The notes under the pieces: model-generated
Database searches by the model: none
The model's input: the letters and a program-made list of their open reading frames with translations, nothing else
Told to the model about the DNA's origin: nothing
Shown: one piece after another, positions 1 through 8,045 of the stretch
How the letters are laid out: every line of letters begins with the position of its first letter
Numbering within the stretch: the first letter of the stretch is position 1
Source: Lachnospiraceae bacterium
GTDB taxonomy: Bacteria > Bacillota > Clostridia > Lachnospirales > Lachnospiraceae
DNA length: 64,000 nt
Reading direction: 5' to 3'
NCBI GenBank assembly: GCA_021199655.1
Contig: JAJQHQ010000103.1
Location: 1-64,000, forward strand
Program-made: the position numbers and the translations under genes

Positions 1-2012
1 ACGACGAGTCCGAGGCAGTGACAAGCGGAAGCACAATTACGAACAGTCTTGAGACAAAGACAAGTGTATCGATCACGAAGCTGTGGTCAGATGACAGCAG
101 CGCGAAGCGCCCGTCAACGGATTCTGACAAGATTGCATTTACACTTTACAAGGTAGAAAACGGAAACCTGGTAGAGGTGACGGGTGCGACAGCTACTATC
201 ACAGATAACAGTGACGATACCTGGACGGTGAGCTGGACAAACCTTGAGAAGTATGACAACGCAGGGGATGTCATCACCTATAAGGTGGTGGAGACGACCG
301 TGCCGGATGACTATGAGTCAACGGCAGACGACGAGTCCGAGGCAGTGACAAGCGGAAGCACGATCACGAATACATTACTTATAAGCGTTACTGGAATGAA
401 GATTTGGGATGATAACAACAATCAGGACGGCAAACGTCCGAGCAGCATCACGATTCACCTGTACGCTGATGGAGCGGAGATTGACAGCAAGACTGTGACA
501 GCGGATGATAACTGGAGTTGGACATTCTCGAATCTTGACAAGTATGCAAATGGCACGTTGATCAATTACACGATCACCGAGGATGCGGTAGCAGAGTACA
601 CGACCACGTATGATGGCTACAACGTAACGAACAGCTACACACCGAGCAAGACAAGTGTGACAGTGACCAAGGTTTGGGATGACGAAAACAACAAGGATGA
701 GATCCGTCCGGAAAGCGTGACGATTGCGCTCCTTGCAAACGGAACAGACACAGGTAAGACCGTGACGCTCTCTGCGGCCAACAACTGGACGGCAAGCTTC
801 GACGGACTTGATAAGTACAGCAATGGTACGGAGATCAGCTACACAGTAGAAGAAACGGATGTGCCGAGCGGGTACACCGCAGTTGTGACAGGAAGCGCAG
901 CAGCGGGCTACACAGTCACGAATACGCATGTTCCGGAGACGGAAACTGAGACAGAAACGGAAACGGAAACTGAGACAGAGACGGAAACAGAGACAGAGAC
1001 AGAAACCGAAACAGAAACTGAGACCGAGACGGAAACAGAGACCGAGACGGATACAGAAACAGAGACAGAAACTGAAACAGAAGCCAAAACAGCAGAGGTT
1101 TCAGTGACAAAGAACCTGCAGCTCTCCAACGGCGACACGCTGTTCGCAGAGGATCAGACATTCTATGTAGGTCTGTATACGGATGCGGAATGCACGAACC
1201 TGTATGCAATAAAGACGATCGAGTTCAGGAACGCTTCGGCTTCGACGGTGACCTTCACGGATCTGGCGGTTGGAAACACGTATTACGTTGCAGAGTGCGA
1301 CGAGAACGGAACGGCTCTTGTCTCCGGAATGGAAACATTTACGGATGGCACGACCTATACGCCGGTCTTTGGCGACGACAATGCGACGACGACGACAGTG
1401 ACGACAGCAGATGGCAGTGTGACGACCGTAGCATTTGCGAACGAGTTCTACACGGTACCGAATGGCTTCTACAAGAAAGGAACCCTGACCATCACGAAGA
1501 AGCTGCTCGGAGCGGACGGCACGGCACTTGCTTCCGGCGAGACGTTCTACGCGGGAATCTTCAGCGATGCGGCTTACACGACGCTGGCGACGAACGTGGA
1601 ACAGAATATCGTGGCGCTGAATCTGAACGGTAACTCTGAGGCGAGTGCTTCCATGGAGGTATCCATTGGCACCGGCGAGACGGTTACCCTCTACGTGACC
1701 GAGGTAGATGCGGACGGCAATCCGGTAGACGGAGCGGAAGGATTCGCGTACACGGTGAGCGTGGACGGCACGGAAGTGGTTCTGGATGAGACGAACCTCA
1801 CCGCGAGCGTGACGATCACGAACCAGGAGATCGAAGAGACGACGGAGGAAGAATCCGAAGAGGAAGAGTACGAATCCGAGGAAGAATCTGAAGCGGTACA
1901 GACAGGCGATGAGACGCCTCTGGCATTCTACTTCAGCCTGATGCTGATGGCTGTGGCAGTGATCCTTGTGGGAGCGACCCGGAGACGCCGCAGAAGTCAA
2001 GATAACGAGTAA
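1..2012 (+). CDS. Cna-B repeat cell-wall adhesin, 5' partial
   Basis: The open frame enters the window at base 3, so the N-terminus and signal peptide lie outside. About 670 residues are visible. They begin with three to four Cna-B type beta-sandwich repeats, recognisable by recurring SVTKxWxDDNN, GKRP, W-x-F/W-x-x-L and YTxxE-x-x-V motifs. A run of about 50 alternating Glu/Thr residues follows (nt 936-1085), then two further beta-rich pilin-like domains. The C-terminus has an acidic Glu/Ser/Tyr stretch, a VQTGD sorting motif, a hydrophobic segment and an RRRRR tail, the layout of a sortase substrate. The first bases of the window are nearly identical to those 327 bp downstream, so the repeat array continues upstream. 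It probably acts as a wall-anchored adhesin or pilin; the ligand is unknown. Confidence 0.9.
   Translation, partial: DESEAVTSGSTITNSLETKTSVSITKLWSDDSSAKRPSTDSDKIAFTLYKVENGNLVEVTGATATITDNSDDTWTVSWTNLEKYDNAGDVITYKVVETTVPDDYESTADDESEAVTSGSTITNTLLISVTGMKIWDDNNNQDGKRPSSITIHLYADGAEIDSKTVTADDNWSWTFSNLDKYANGTLINYTITEDAVAEYTTTYDGYNVTNSYTPSKTSVTVTKVWDDENNKDEIRPESVTIALLANGTDTGKTVTLSAANNWTASFDGLDKYSNGTEISYTVEETDVPSGYTAVVTGSAAAGYTVTNTHVPETETETETETETETETETETETETETETETETETETETDTETETETETEAKTAEVSVTKNLQLSNGDTLFAEDQTFYVGLYTDAECTNLYAIKTIEFRNASASTVTFTDLAVGNTYYVAECDENGTALVSGMETFTDGTTYTPVFGDDNATTTTVTTADGSVTTVAFANEFYTVPNGFYKKGTLTITKKLLGADGTALASGETFYAGIFSDAAYTTLATNVEQNIVALNLNGNSEASASMEVSIGTGETVTLYVTEVDADGNPVDGAEGFAYTVSVDGTEVVLDETNLTASVTITNQEIEETTEEESEEEEYESEEESEAVQTGDETPLAFYFSLMLMAVAVILVGATRRRRRSQDNE
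936..1085 (+). repeat. Glu-Thr codon repeat tract
   Basis: A hexanucleotide-type microsatellite of GAN-ACN codons encodes alternating Glu and Thr. It probably forms an extended stalk between the Cna-B repeats and the membrane-proximal domains. The beta-lactamase-like gene at 42040 has a shorter tract of the same kind. Confidence 0.9.
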
Positions 2013-2054
2013 AAACTCACAGGGCAGTAACAGATAAAAAATCTCATAAGAATT

Positions 2055-2083
2055 CAGGATGGCGCAAATAAGGCGCTATCCTG
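2055..2083 (+). terminator. Hairpin after adhesin gene
   Basis: CAGGATGGCGC and GGCGCTATCCTG can pair around a short loop 43 nt after the adhesin stop. There is no strong T-run, so this is a probable but weak terminator. Confidence 0.5.
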
Positions 2084-2150
2084 TGTTAAGAAGACACATA
2101 TAAAATATTGATTATTATCAGGCTAATGATGAGATGAATGCGGTCGCAGA

Positions 2151-2302
2151 CATCCGCAGGCAGACGGTAGGAAGATTTTTGCAGGTTTTTCGAGCATAGC
2201 TTCCCTTGCTTCGCCATTGTTTGAGCGAAGCGAGTTTCAGCGAAGCAAGGGATAATAAGCGGCGCAAGAAAAACGCAAAAATCGACGTGTCTGCCGGGGA
2301 TG
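2151..2302. repeat. Long imperfect palindrome upstream of Myb-like gene
   Basis: Two arms of about 60 nt are imperfect reverse complements. The best-paired blocks are CATCC...GGCAGAC near 2151 with GTCTGCCGGGGATG at 2289-2302, ATTTTTGC with GCAAAAAT, and CCCTTGCTTCGC at 2203-2214 with GCGAAGCAAGGG at 2240-2251. It may be a MITE-like remnant or a structured RNA. It marks the left edge of the accessory island. Confidence 0.6.
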
Positions 2303-2833
2303 CCGCGGCCGCATAATTATAATAACCATGATGAGGAATACACTGTGGCTGTAAAAAAATTATGGACGGAAGAGGAAGTACGGATCCTGCAAAAATGGTA
2401 TCCGCAAGAAGGAATCCATGTAGAAAAACGGCTCCCGGACAGGAACCGGAGTATGATCACCCAGAAGGCCCGTTCCCTGAACCTTTCTGCTCCGGTGGAC
2501 AACTGGAGCATTACGGAACTTGATATTTTGAAAAAATGGTATCCGGCAGAAGGCAGCAAAGTAACGGCGCGTCTGCCGGGAAAAACGAAAAACGCGGTTC
2601 ATGCTCAGGCGCAAAGGCTCAGACTGACAAATAAGAACAGATGGAGCGAAGCGGAAGAGGAAATGATCCGCGCTCTTTATCCGACGGAAGGTTCTTCTAT
2701 AGCAGACCGCCTGGATGGCCGCACGAGAGAATCTGTGCGCATTCATGCGCAGAAGATGGGGGTTCGCAGGATAAAAAGTAAGAAAGTTCTGCCTTGTGCA
2801 TCTGGACTGACTGCATATAAAGGGAAAGAGTAA
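2300..2833 (+). CDS. Myb/SANT-like three-repeat DNA-binding protein
   Basis: 177 residues with three helical repeats of about 47 residues, each following W-T/S-x2-E-x3-L-x2-W/L-Y-P-x-E-G...RL-x-x-R/K-T/N...A-x-x-L/M-x-L/V. This resembles Myb/SANT-like DNA-binding modules found in phage and mobile-element proteins. The first ATG (2300) lies at the end of the long palindrome. GTG at 2345, with a GAGGA motif upstream, is an equally good start and would remove 15 residues. The second half is duplicated at 4041-4265. The target is unknown; DNA binding is inferred from the fold signature only. Confidence 0.65.
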   Translation: MPRPHNYNNHDEEYTVAVKKLWTEEEVRILQKWYPQEGIHVEKRLPDRNRSMITQKARSLNLSAPVDNWSITELDILKKWYPAEGSKVTARLPGKTKNAVHAQAQRLRLTNKNRWSEAEEEMIRALYPTEGSSIADRLDGRTRESVRIHAQKMGVRRIKSKKVLPCASGLTAYKGKE

Positions 2834-2996
2834 TACGGAAACTGTGGAGAAAAGCCTGAAAGAAATCGGATTTCAGTTTGGAATTGAATAAAAAATAAGG
2901 AACCAATGCAGGCATCAGTTCCTCGGAAAAACGAATAGCATCGTTTTTTGATCCACGTGTCCATTATAATTGCTGGGAACTTGTCTTGTCAACCCC

Positions 2997-3938
2997 CTAT
3001 TTACGGTATTTGTTGCAAAATGTTGTAACTACTTTTTGCGTAAAGAAATAGCATTCTTTGATGCTTGTGTTTTTTTCAAAATACTCTTTATGCTCAAGCA
3101 TTCTTTCGCCAAATAGATGTTTTAACTGATCTATTCCATTTTGTTTGATTCCGCTGCTTTTAACTACATTTAAGAAAACATATACAAGTATTATAAAGTC
3201 GTGAACAACTGGGTTCTGCATCCATGTATTTCTGCTTTTTTCTGAAATGGCCTTTATTTTCGAAACTTCAAAAAGAATGTCTTTGTTTTTATGTAAGGTA
3301 ACGCGATAAGGAGCCTTTAGACTATTTATAATACAGTTATTATGTGCGGCTGCATTTCGTAAAAATTTTAATGACCAGAGATAACTGCAAAAATCGTTCT
3401 TTTTCGGATATTTCGAATAGTATAGTTGATATAAGCCTATGAAATCACCAAGAGAAAGAATCTCAACTATTTCCCATAGTGCATAGCAGTCACCATTATC
3501 CATCCGTTTTTTAATCAGTTCACTTGTGGCCGATTTATCGACTTTTTCGTGTATGGACTTTAAACGGATAAAATTAGCTTCAAGATATTCATTTACAATA
3601 GAATAACCATCTTCTTTTTCATTTAAACTCAAATCATATAATAAATTTACCTTCAATGCATGCTCAATATCCAGAGCCATAGATAATATCATTTTCCTGA
3701 TATACATATCTAAGGTTGACAATTCCTTTAGATATGCAAAATCCAGATTAATATACTGTCCTTTTTTTTCAGTACTGCTATACTTGTCATAATTTCGTTC
3801 ATATGATTTCAACTTGAAATAGTAGTTATTGTTCTTTAAAAAATTTCTTGCTTCTTCAACATTCGCATATTGAAATGTAATTCCTTTTTGCTGCATATCA
3901 GCAATCTGTTCATCAATGGATAACTTTGGTCGATTCAA
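2997..3938 (-). CDS. Abi_2 (AbiD/AbiF-like) abortive infection protein
   Basis: 313 residues of the Abi_2 family. The N-terminus starts with KLSIDEQI and a helix-rich region, and the conserved RNAAAHN motif near residues 194-200 matches the HEPN-like R-x4-6-H signature of these toxins. Such proteins arrest growth or cleave RNA during phage infection in lactococcal AbiD/F systems. The gene is visibly AT-rich compared with its neighbours and is oriented against them. It lies between two copies of a Myb-gene segment, so it was probably acquired by transfer. No antitoxin gene is visible beside it. Confidence 0.8.
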   Translation of the reverse strand: MNRPKLSIDEQIADMQQKGITFQYANVEEARNFLKNNNYYFKLKSYERNYDKYSSTEKKGQYINLDFAYLKELSTLDMYIRKMILSMALDIEHALKVNLLYDLSLNEKEDGYSIVNEYLEANFIRLKSIHEKVDKSATSELIKKRMDNGDCYALWEIVEILSLGDFIGLYQLYYSKYPKKNDFCSYLWSLKFLRNAAAHNNCIINSLKAPYRVTLHKNKDILFEVSKIKAISEKSRNTWMQNPVVHDFIILVYVFLNVVKSSGIKQNGIDQLKHLFGERMLEHKEYFEKNTSIKECYFFTQKVVTTFCNKYRK

Positions 3939-4040
3939 AATTTTCCCCTTTGCTTATTATATGCTAATCTTATACCGATGAAAACAATACTATACTTGGA
4001 TTATACGAAACTGTTACTGAAAAAGCAATAGTTATGTTAT

Positions 4041-4265
4041 AAAGTAACGGCGCGTCTGCCGGGAAAAACGAAAAACGCGGTCCATGCTCAGGCGCAAAGG
4101 CTCAGACTGACAAATAAGAACAGATGGAGCGAAGCGGAAGAGGAAATGATCCACGTTCTTTATCCGACGGAAGGTTCTTCTGTAGCAGACCGCCTGGATG
4201 GCCGCACGAGAGAATCCGTGCGCATTCATGCACAGAAGCTCGGGGTTCGCAGGAAAAGTAAATAA
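4041..4265 (+). pseudogene. Truncated duplicate of Myb/SANT-like gene
   Basis: Bases 4041-4253 align without gaps to 2558-2770 with only a few mismatches. The frame stays open and ends in its own TAA, encoding the second half of repeat 2 and all of repeat 3. There is no start codon or ribosome site, so it is a 5'-truncated copy. The duplication brackets the Abi_2 gene, and this copy may preserve the original C-terminus (it ends RRKSK). Confidence 0.8.
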
Positions 4266-4289
4266 AGGGTAACTATTCAGGCATTTTTG

Positions 4290-4321
4290 AAGTCCGGACA
4301 TTTTGTCCGGACTTCTTTTTT
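4290..4321 (+). terminator. Rho-independent terminator
   Basis: AAGTCCGGACA and TGTCCGGACTT form a perfect 11-bp stem with a TTT loop, followed by CTTTTTTT. It closes the Myb remnant transcription unit. Confidence 0.9.
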
Positions 4322-4421
4322 GGAATGCGCAGGGGTGCGTAAGGGATATGACAGCTGTGCTGTCCATCTCCGCTGCCGCTCCGGTCGTTGAATACGCCTT
4401 CTACTCGATTTTGTTGCATAA

Positions 4422-4460
4422 TAGACTGTTTTTTTCTAAAAATGCATGGTAGAATGGCTA
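4422..4460 (+). promoter_or_regulatory. Extended -10 promoter, copy 1
   Basis: TGGTAGAAT (-10 hexamer at 4450-4455) is an extended -10 element. About 40 bases around it are nearly identical to 7946-7986 upstream of the third paralogue, so the two ATPase genes share a duplicated promoter. The -35 match is poor. Confidence 0.6.
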
Positions 4461-4495
4461 TATTATAATACTTTCATGGGAGAAGGTGTGAACGG

Positions 4496-6076
4496 ATGGC
4501 AAAGGTTTTTAATGTAAACGGCACCTGTATGCCGGACAGACATTACATGGTTGATCTGACATCAAGACTTGTTCAGATCAGGAAAATGGTGGAGGCGGAA
4601 GATTACTTTACAATCAATCGTGCGAGACAGTATGGAAAAACGACTACTCTGGCTGCACTTGCCGCTTACTTAAGACCGGATTTTGATGTGATCAGCCTGG
4701 ATTTTCAGGGGATCAGCACGGCTGACTTTGAGACAGAGAGCCGTTTTGTCGCAGCTTTTTCCAGACAGTTGCTGTTCGCTGCAAAAACATTGCCATCAGA
4801 GATTCGGAACGAACTGACTGTTTATGCGACAGGACGGGAGCAGGATGTGACGCTTTCTGTGCTGTTCATGACGCTTCTGAAAGCATGCGATGATAATGAA
4901 AAGAAAATCGTTTTGATTATTGATGAGGTGGATTCTGCTGCCAACAATCAGGTCTTTCTGGATTTCCTTGCGCAGTTGCGGTTTTATTATCTGAACAGGA
5001 ATGTCTATCCTGTTTTTCAGTCGGTTATCCTTGCGGGTGTGAATGATGTGAGAAGCCTGAAAAGAAAGCTCCGTCCGGAAGAAGGACACAAGGAGAACAG
5101 TCCCTGGAATATTGCGGCTGAATTTTGCGTGGATATGGGATTTTCGCCGGAGGACATTGCCGGAATGCTGAGTGAATATGAATCGGATTATCATACGGGT
5201 ATGGATATACGGAGTATTGCAGAACTGATTTATGAATATACTGCGGGATACCCTTATCTGGTTTCTGCTTTATGCAAAATAATGGATGAGAAGTTGTCTG
5301 CTGAACCTGAATTTCCGGATAAGACTGCCGTATGGACTTCGGCGGGAGTTTATGAGGCGGTTAAGAGGCTGGAAAAAGAAGATAATCTGCTTTATCAGTC
5401 TTTGATTGGCAAGCTGAAGCTTTTTCCGGAACTGAAGGTCGGCCTGCAGGAACTGCTTTTTAATGGTAAGGGGATTCCTTATGTGGCTACCAGCGATTTT
5501 ATAAAGGATGCCGCGATGTATGGTTTTATCCGTAACGATAAAGACAGGGCTGTGATATCGAACCGGATTTTTGAATCGGTACTTTATAATTACTTTATTT
5601 CAGAAGAGTTTTTAGGAAATAAGCTCTATAACGCCGGTGAACAGGAGAAAAATCAGTTTATTGTTGGCGGACATCTGGATGTGAAACGGGTTTTGGAAAA
5701 ATTCATCGAAACGTTTGATGAACTTTATGGAGAAGAAGACGAGGCTTTTGTTGAAAATGAAGGCAGGAAATATTTCCTTCTGTTTTTGAAGCCAATTATC
5801 AATGGGGTGGGGAATTATTGTATCGAGCCGCAAACACGGAACAGTGAACGGATGGACATCATGATATTTTATCGTGGTGAACAAAATATCCTTGAGCTTA
5901 AAATCTGGCGGGGCAATGCCTACAATCAACGAGGTGAACAGCAGCTTTCCGGTTATCTGGATTATTTCCATATGAAAAAAGGTTATATGCTCAGTTTCAA
6001 TCTTAATAAAAAGAGAACCCGTGGAATAAAAGAAATCGTCATTGGCGACAGAATGTTGATTGAGGCGGTTGTGTGA
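4496..6076 (+). CDS. AAA-ATPase/PD-(D/E)XK nuclease-like protein 1
   Basis: 526 residues of the AAA-ATPase-like (PF09820-type) family. The P-loop RARQYGKTT is at residues 42-50 and Walker B IVLIIDEVD at about 138-146. The C-terminal DUF1703/PD-(D/E)XK-like domain has DIMIF...LELKIW. These proteins are expanded in Lachnospiraceae and Bacteroidetes; a nuclease role is inferred from the fold and the biological role is unsettled. GGAGAAGGTG precedes the ATG. Its P-loop differs from the RPRRFGK form of its two neighbours, so it belongs to a divergent subgroup. It is first of a three-gene tandem beside an Abi gene, which suggests a defence or mobile-island setting. Confidence 0.8.
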   Translation: MAKVFNVNGTCMPDRHYMVDLTSRLVQIRKMVEAEDYFTINRARQYGKTTTLAALAAYLRPDFDVISLDFQGISTADFETESRFVAAFSRQLLFAAKTLPSEIRNELTVYATGREQDVTLSVLFMTLLKACDDNEKKIVLIIDEVDSAANNQVFLDFLAQLRFYYLNRNVYPVFQSVILAGVNDVRSLKRKLRPEEGHKENSPWNIAAEFCVDMGFSPEDIAGMLSEYESDYHTGMDIRSIAELIYEYTAGYPYLVSALCKIMDEKLSAEPEFPDKTAVWTSAGVYEAVKRLEKEDNLLYQSLIGKLKLFPELKVGLQELLFNGKGIPYVATSDFIKDAAMYGFIRNDKDRAVISNRIFESVLYNYFISEEFLGNKLYNAGEQEKNQFIVGGHLDVKRVLEKFIETFDELYGEEDEAFVENEGRKYFLLFLKPIINGVGNYCIEPQTRNSERMDIMIFYRGEQNILELKIWRGNAYNQRGEQQLSGYLDYFHMKKGYMLSFNLNKKRTRGIKEIVIGDRMLIEAVV

Positions 6077-6151
6077 TTGCATGAACTTTTGTTTGAGGGG
6101 ATGTCAGTGTCAGGCCTCTATGACTTGCTTTTCATAAGAGACGGATTGTGA

Positions 6152-6157
6152 TAGAAT
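6152..6157 (+). promoter_or_regulatory. Extended -10 promoter before second ATPase
   Basis: TGATAGAATG matches the TGnTAGAATG form seen before the first and third paralogues, 44 nt ahead of the chosen start. No convincing -35 is visible. Confidence 0.45.
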
Positions 6158-6200
6158 GCTGACAGGAGACAAAATGTTTAGATAGATGGGAGGGCTGGAT

Positions 6201-7949
6201 ATGCTGAAAAAAGCGGCGCTTGGCATCACAGAATTTGAAGATGTCATTGGAAGAAATGCATTCTATGTAGATAAGACGTATTTTATCAGTGACTGGTATA
6301 ACAGTCTGGATCAGGTGACACTGATCACCCGCCCGAGACGGTTTGGAAAGACTCTGACCCTGAACATGGTAGAGACGTTCTTTTCACCGCGATTTAAGGG
6401 CAGAGGTGATTTGTTTGACGGGCTTTTGATCTGGGAGGATGAGGAGTTCCGGAAACTCCAGGGGACAATCCCTGTTATCAATTTCAGCCTCGCGAATGTA
6501 AAGCAGGATACTTATAAGAGTATGTGCTATTCCATTCGCATGCTGCTTTCCCAGCTGTTTCGCAGGCATTCTTATTTACTGGATTCTGAAAAATTATCGG
6601 AATATGAAAAAGAAAAGTACGACAGTATCCTTTGCGAAAAGGCACCGGACGAATCCTGTATGACAGCTGTTCAGTTCCTGTCACAGTGTATGTATGAACA
6701 CTTTGGGAAAAAGGTGATGATTCTGATCGATGAGTATGATACGCCGATGCTGGAGGCTTATACTGCCGGTTACTGGGAAGAGGCGATAAAATATATCCGC
6801 CGTATGTTTCATGCCGCGTTCAAGGACAATCCGTGGCTGGACCGGGGATTGATGACTGGAGTGCTGCCCTACGCGGAGCGTATTGGAATGGGCAGCACGA
6901 ACTGCCGCCGAGTGGAACGAGGGGGCGCTACCGATTTTACGAGGATCACACAGGAATCCATTTTTTCCGATCTGAATAATCCGCGCGTTGTGACGACTAC
7001 AGTGGAGATGTATGAAACCTGTTTTGGCTTTACAGAAAAGGAAGTGTTTGACGCACTGGAAATGTATGGTCTTTCGGATCAGAAAGAGGAAGTAAAACGC
7101 TGGTATGATGGATTCCGCTTTGGAAAGCAGAGTGAGATTTACAATCCGTGGTCTATCCTTAATTTCCTGAGCGAAAAGAAACTGAAGCCTTACTGGATGA
7201 ATACCAGTGGGAATGCTCTGGTAGGCAAACTGGTGCAGGAAGGCTCTCTTAAAATAAAAGATGAATTTGAAATTTTGCTGAAAGGCGGTTCCATTGTCAC
7301 TGAAATTGATGAGGCAATTACCTATGCGGAACTGAGGGGGGATTCCAAAACAATCTGGAGCTGGTTTTTGACGACAGGGTATGTGAAGATTGTACAGGAA
7401 TGGGAAAATGGATATGAAATCGCCCTGACAAATTTTGAAGTTCGGGAAGCCTTTTGTAAACTGGTAAAAAAATGGTTTGCCGAATCTTATGATGAATACA
7501 CTGAATTTATCCGTATGCTGCTTGCCGGAAATCTGGAAGGCATGCAGCGGTATATGGAAAAGGTGACATTGCGCACATTCAGCTTTTTTGATGTGGGCGG
7601 CGCTTCCTCGGAGAGCGAAATGGCAGAGCAATTCTACCATGGTTTTACTCTGGGCCTGATTGCGGATCTGAATACCACGCATATTCTGACCTCGAACAGA
7701 GAGAGCGGCTTTGGGCGCTACGATGTGTCGATTGAGCCGCTGGATAAAAAACAGGATGGAATCATTATTGAGTTTAAAGTGTTTGACCCGAAAAAAGAAG
7801 AGACACTGAATGATACCGCAAAACGGGCGCTTGACCAGATTCGCGACAGGAAATACGAGACAGATCTGAAGGCAAGAGGAATCCATAAAGTTCGAAAATA
7901 CGGGTTTGCTTTTCGGGGCAAAGAAGTGCTGATTGAAGAGGCAGTATAG
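6201..7949 (+). CDS. AAA-ATPase/PD-(D/E)XK nuclease-like protein 2
   Basis: 582 residues from the ATG at 6201, chosen because GGGAGGG sits just before it; an upstream in-frame ATG at 6186 lacks a ribosome site. It has the N-terminal signature VDKTYFI, the P-loop RPRRFGKT, Walker B VMILIDEYDTP and a DUF1703-type C-terminus with IIIEFKVF, whose E-x-K is expected of a PD-(D/E)XK nuclease. It is the canonical member of the trio. Function is inferred from the family only; ATP-driven DNA or RNA processing is plausible. Confidence 0.82.
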   Translation: MLKKAALGITEFEDVIGRNAFYVDKTYFISDWYNSLDQVTLITRPRRFGKTLTLNMVETFFSPRFKGRGDLFDGLLIWEDEEFRKLQGTIPVINFSLANVKQDTYKSMCYSIRMLLSQLFRRHSYLLDSEKLSEYEKEKYDSILCEKAPDESCMTAVQFLSQCMYEHFGKKVMILIDEYDTPMLEAYTAGYWEEAIKYIRRMFHAAFKDNPWLDRGLMTGVLPYAERIGMGSTNCRRVERGGATDFTRITQESIFSDLNNPRVVTTTVEMYETCFGFTEKEVFDALEMYGLSDQKEEVKRWYDGFRFGKQSEIYNPWSILNFLSEKKLKPYWMNTSGNALVGKLVQEGSLKIKDEFEILLKGGSIVTEIDEAITYAELRGDSKTIWSWFLTTGYVKIVQEWENGYEIALTNFEVREAFCKLVKKWFAESYDEYTEFIRMLLAGNLEGMQRYMEKVTLRTFSFFDVGGASSESEMAEQFYHGFTLGLIADLNTTHILTSNRESGFGRYDVSIEPLDKKQDGIIIEFKVFDPKKEETLNDTAKRALDQIRDRKYETDLKARGIHKVRKYGFAFRGKEVLIEEAV

Positions 7950-7986
7950 ACTGTTTTTTCTGAAAATGCATGGTAGAATGGCTATA
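7946..7986 (+). promoter_or_regulatory. Extended -10 promoter, copy 2
   Basis: TGGTAGAAT (-10 at 7974-7979) lies in a block nearly identical to 4422-4460. The block begins inside the stop codon of the preceding gene, so the promoter was duplicated together with the paralogue. Confidence 0.6.
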
Positions 7987-8045
7987 AGTTCAATCGCAAT
8001 ATTTAAAATCTCGTTCGGACTGATTTCGCTGAAAAGGAGGCTTTT

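Noticed and set aside
1101-2000. 300-codon minus-strand frame across the adhesin gene
   Set aside because: Composition (Arg, Val, Ile, His, Cys) mirrors the repetitive codon use of the plus-strand gene; no ribosome site or domain.
6681-7886. 401-codon minus-strand frame under the second ATPase gene
   Set aside because: Antisense shadow of a well-supported family protein; Phe/Cys/His-rich and domain-free.
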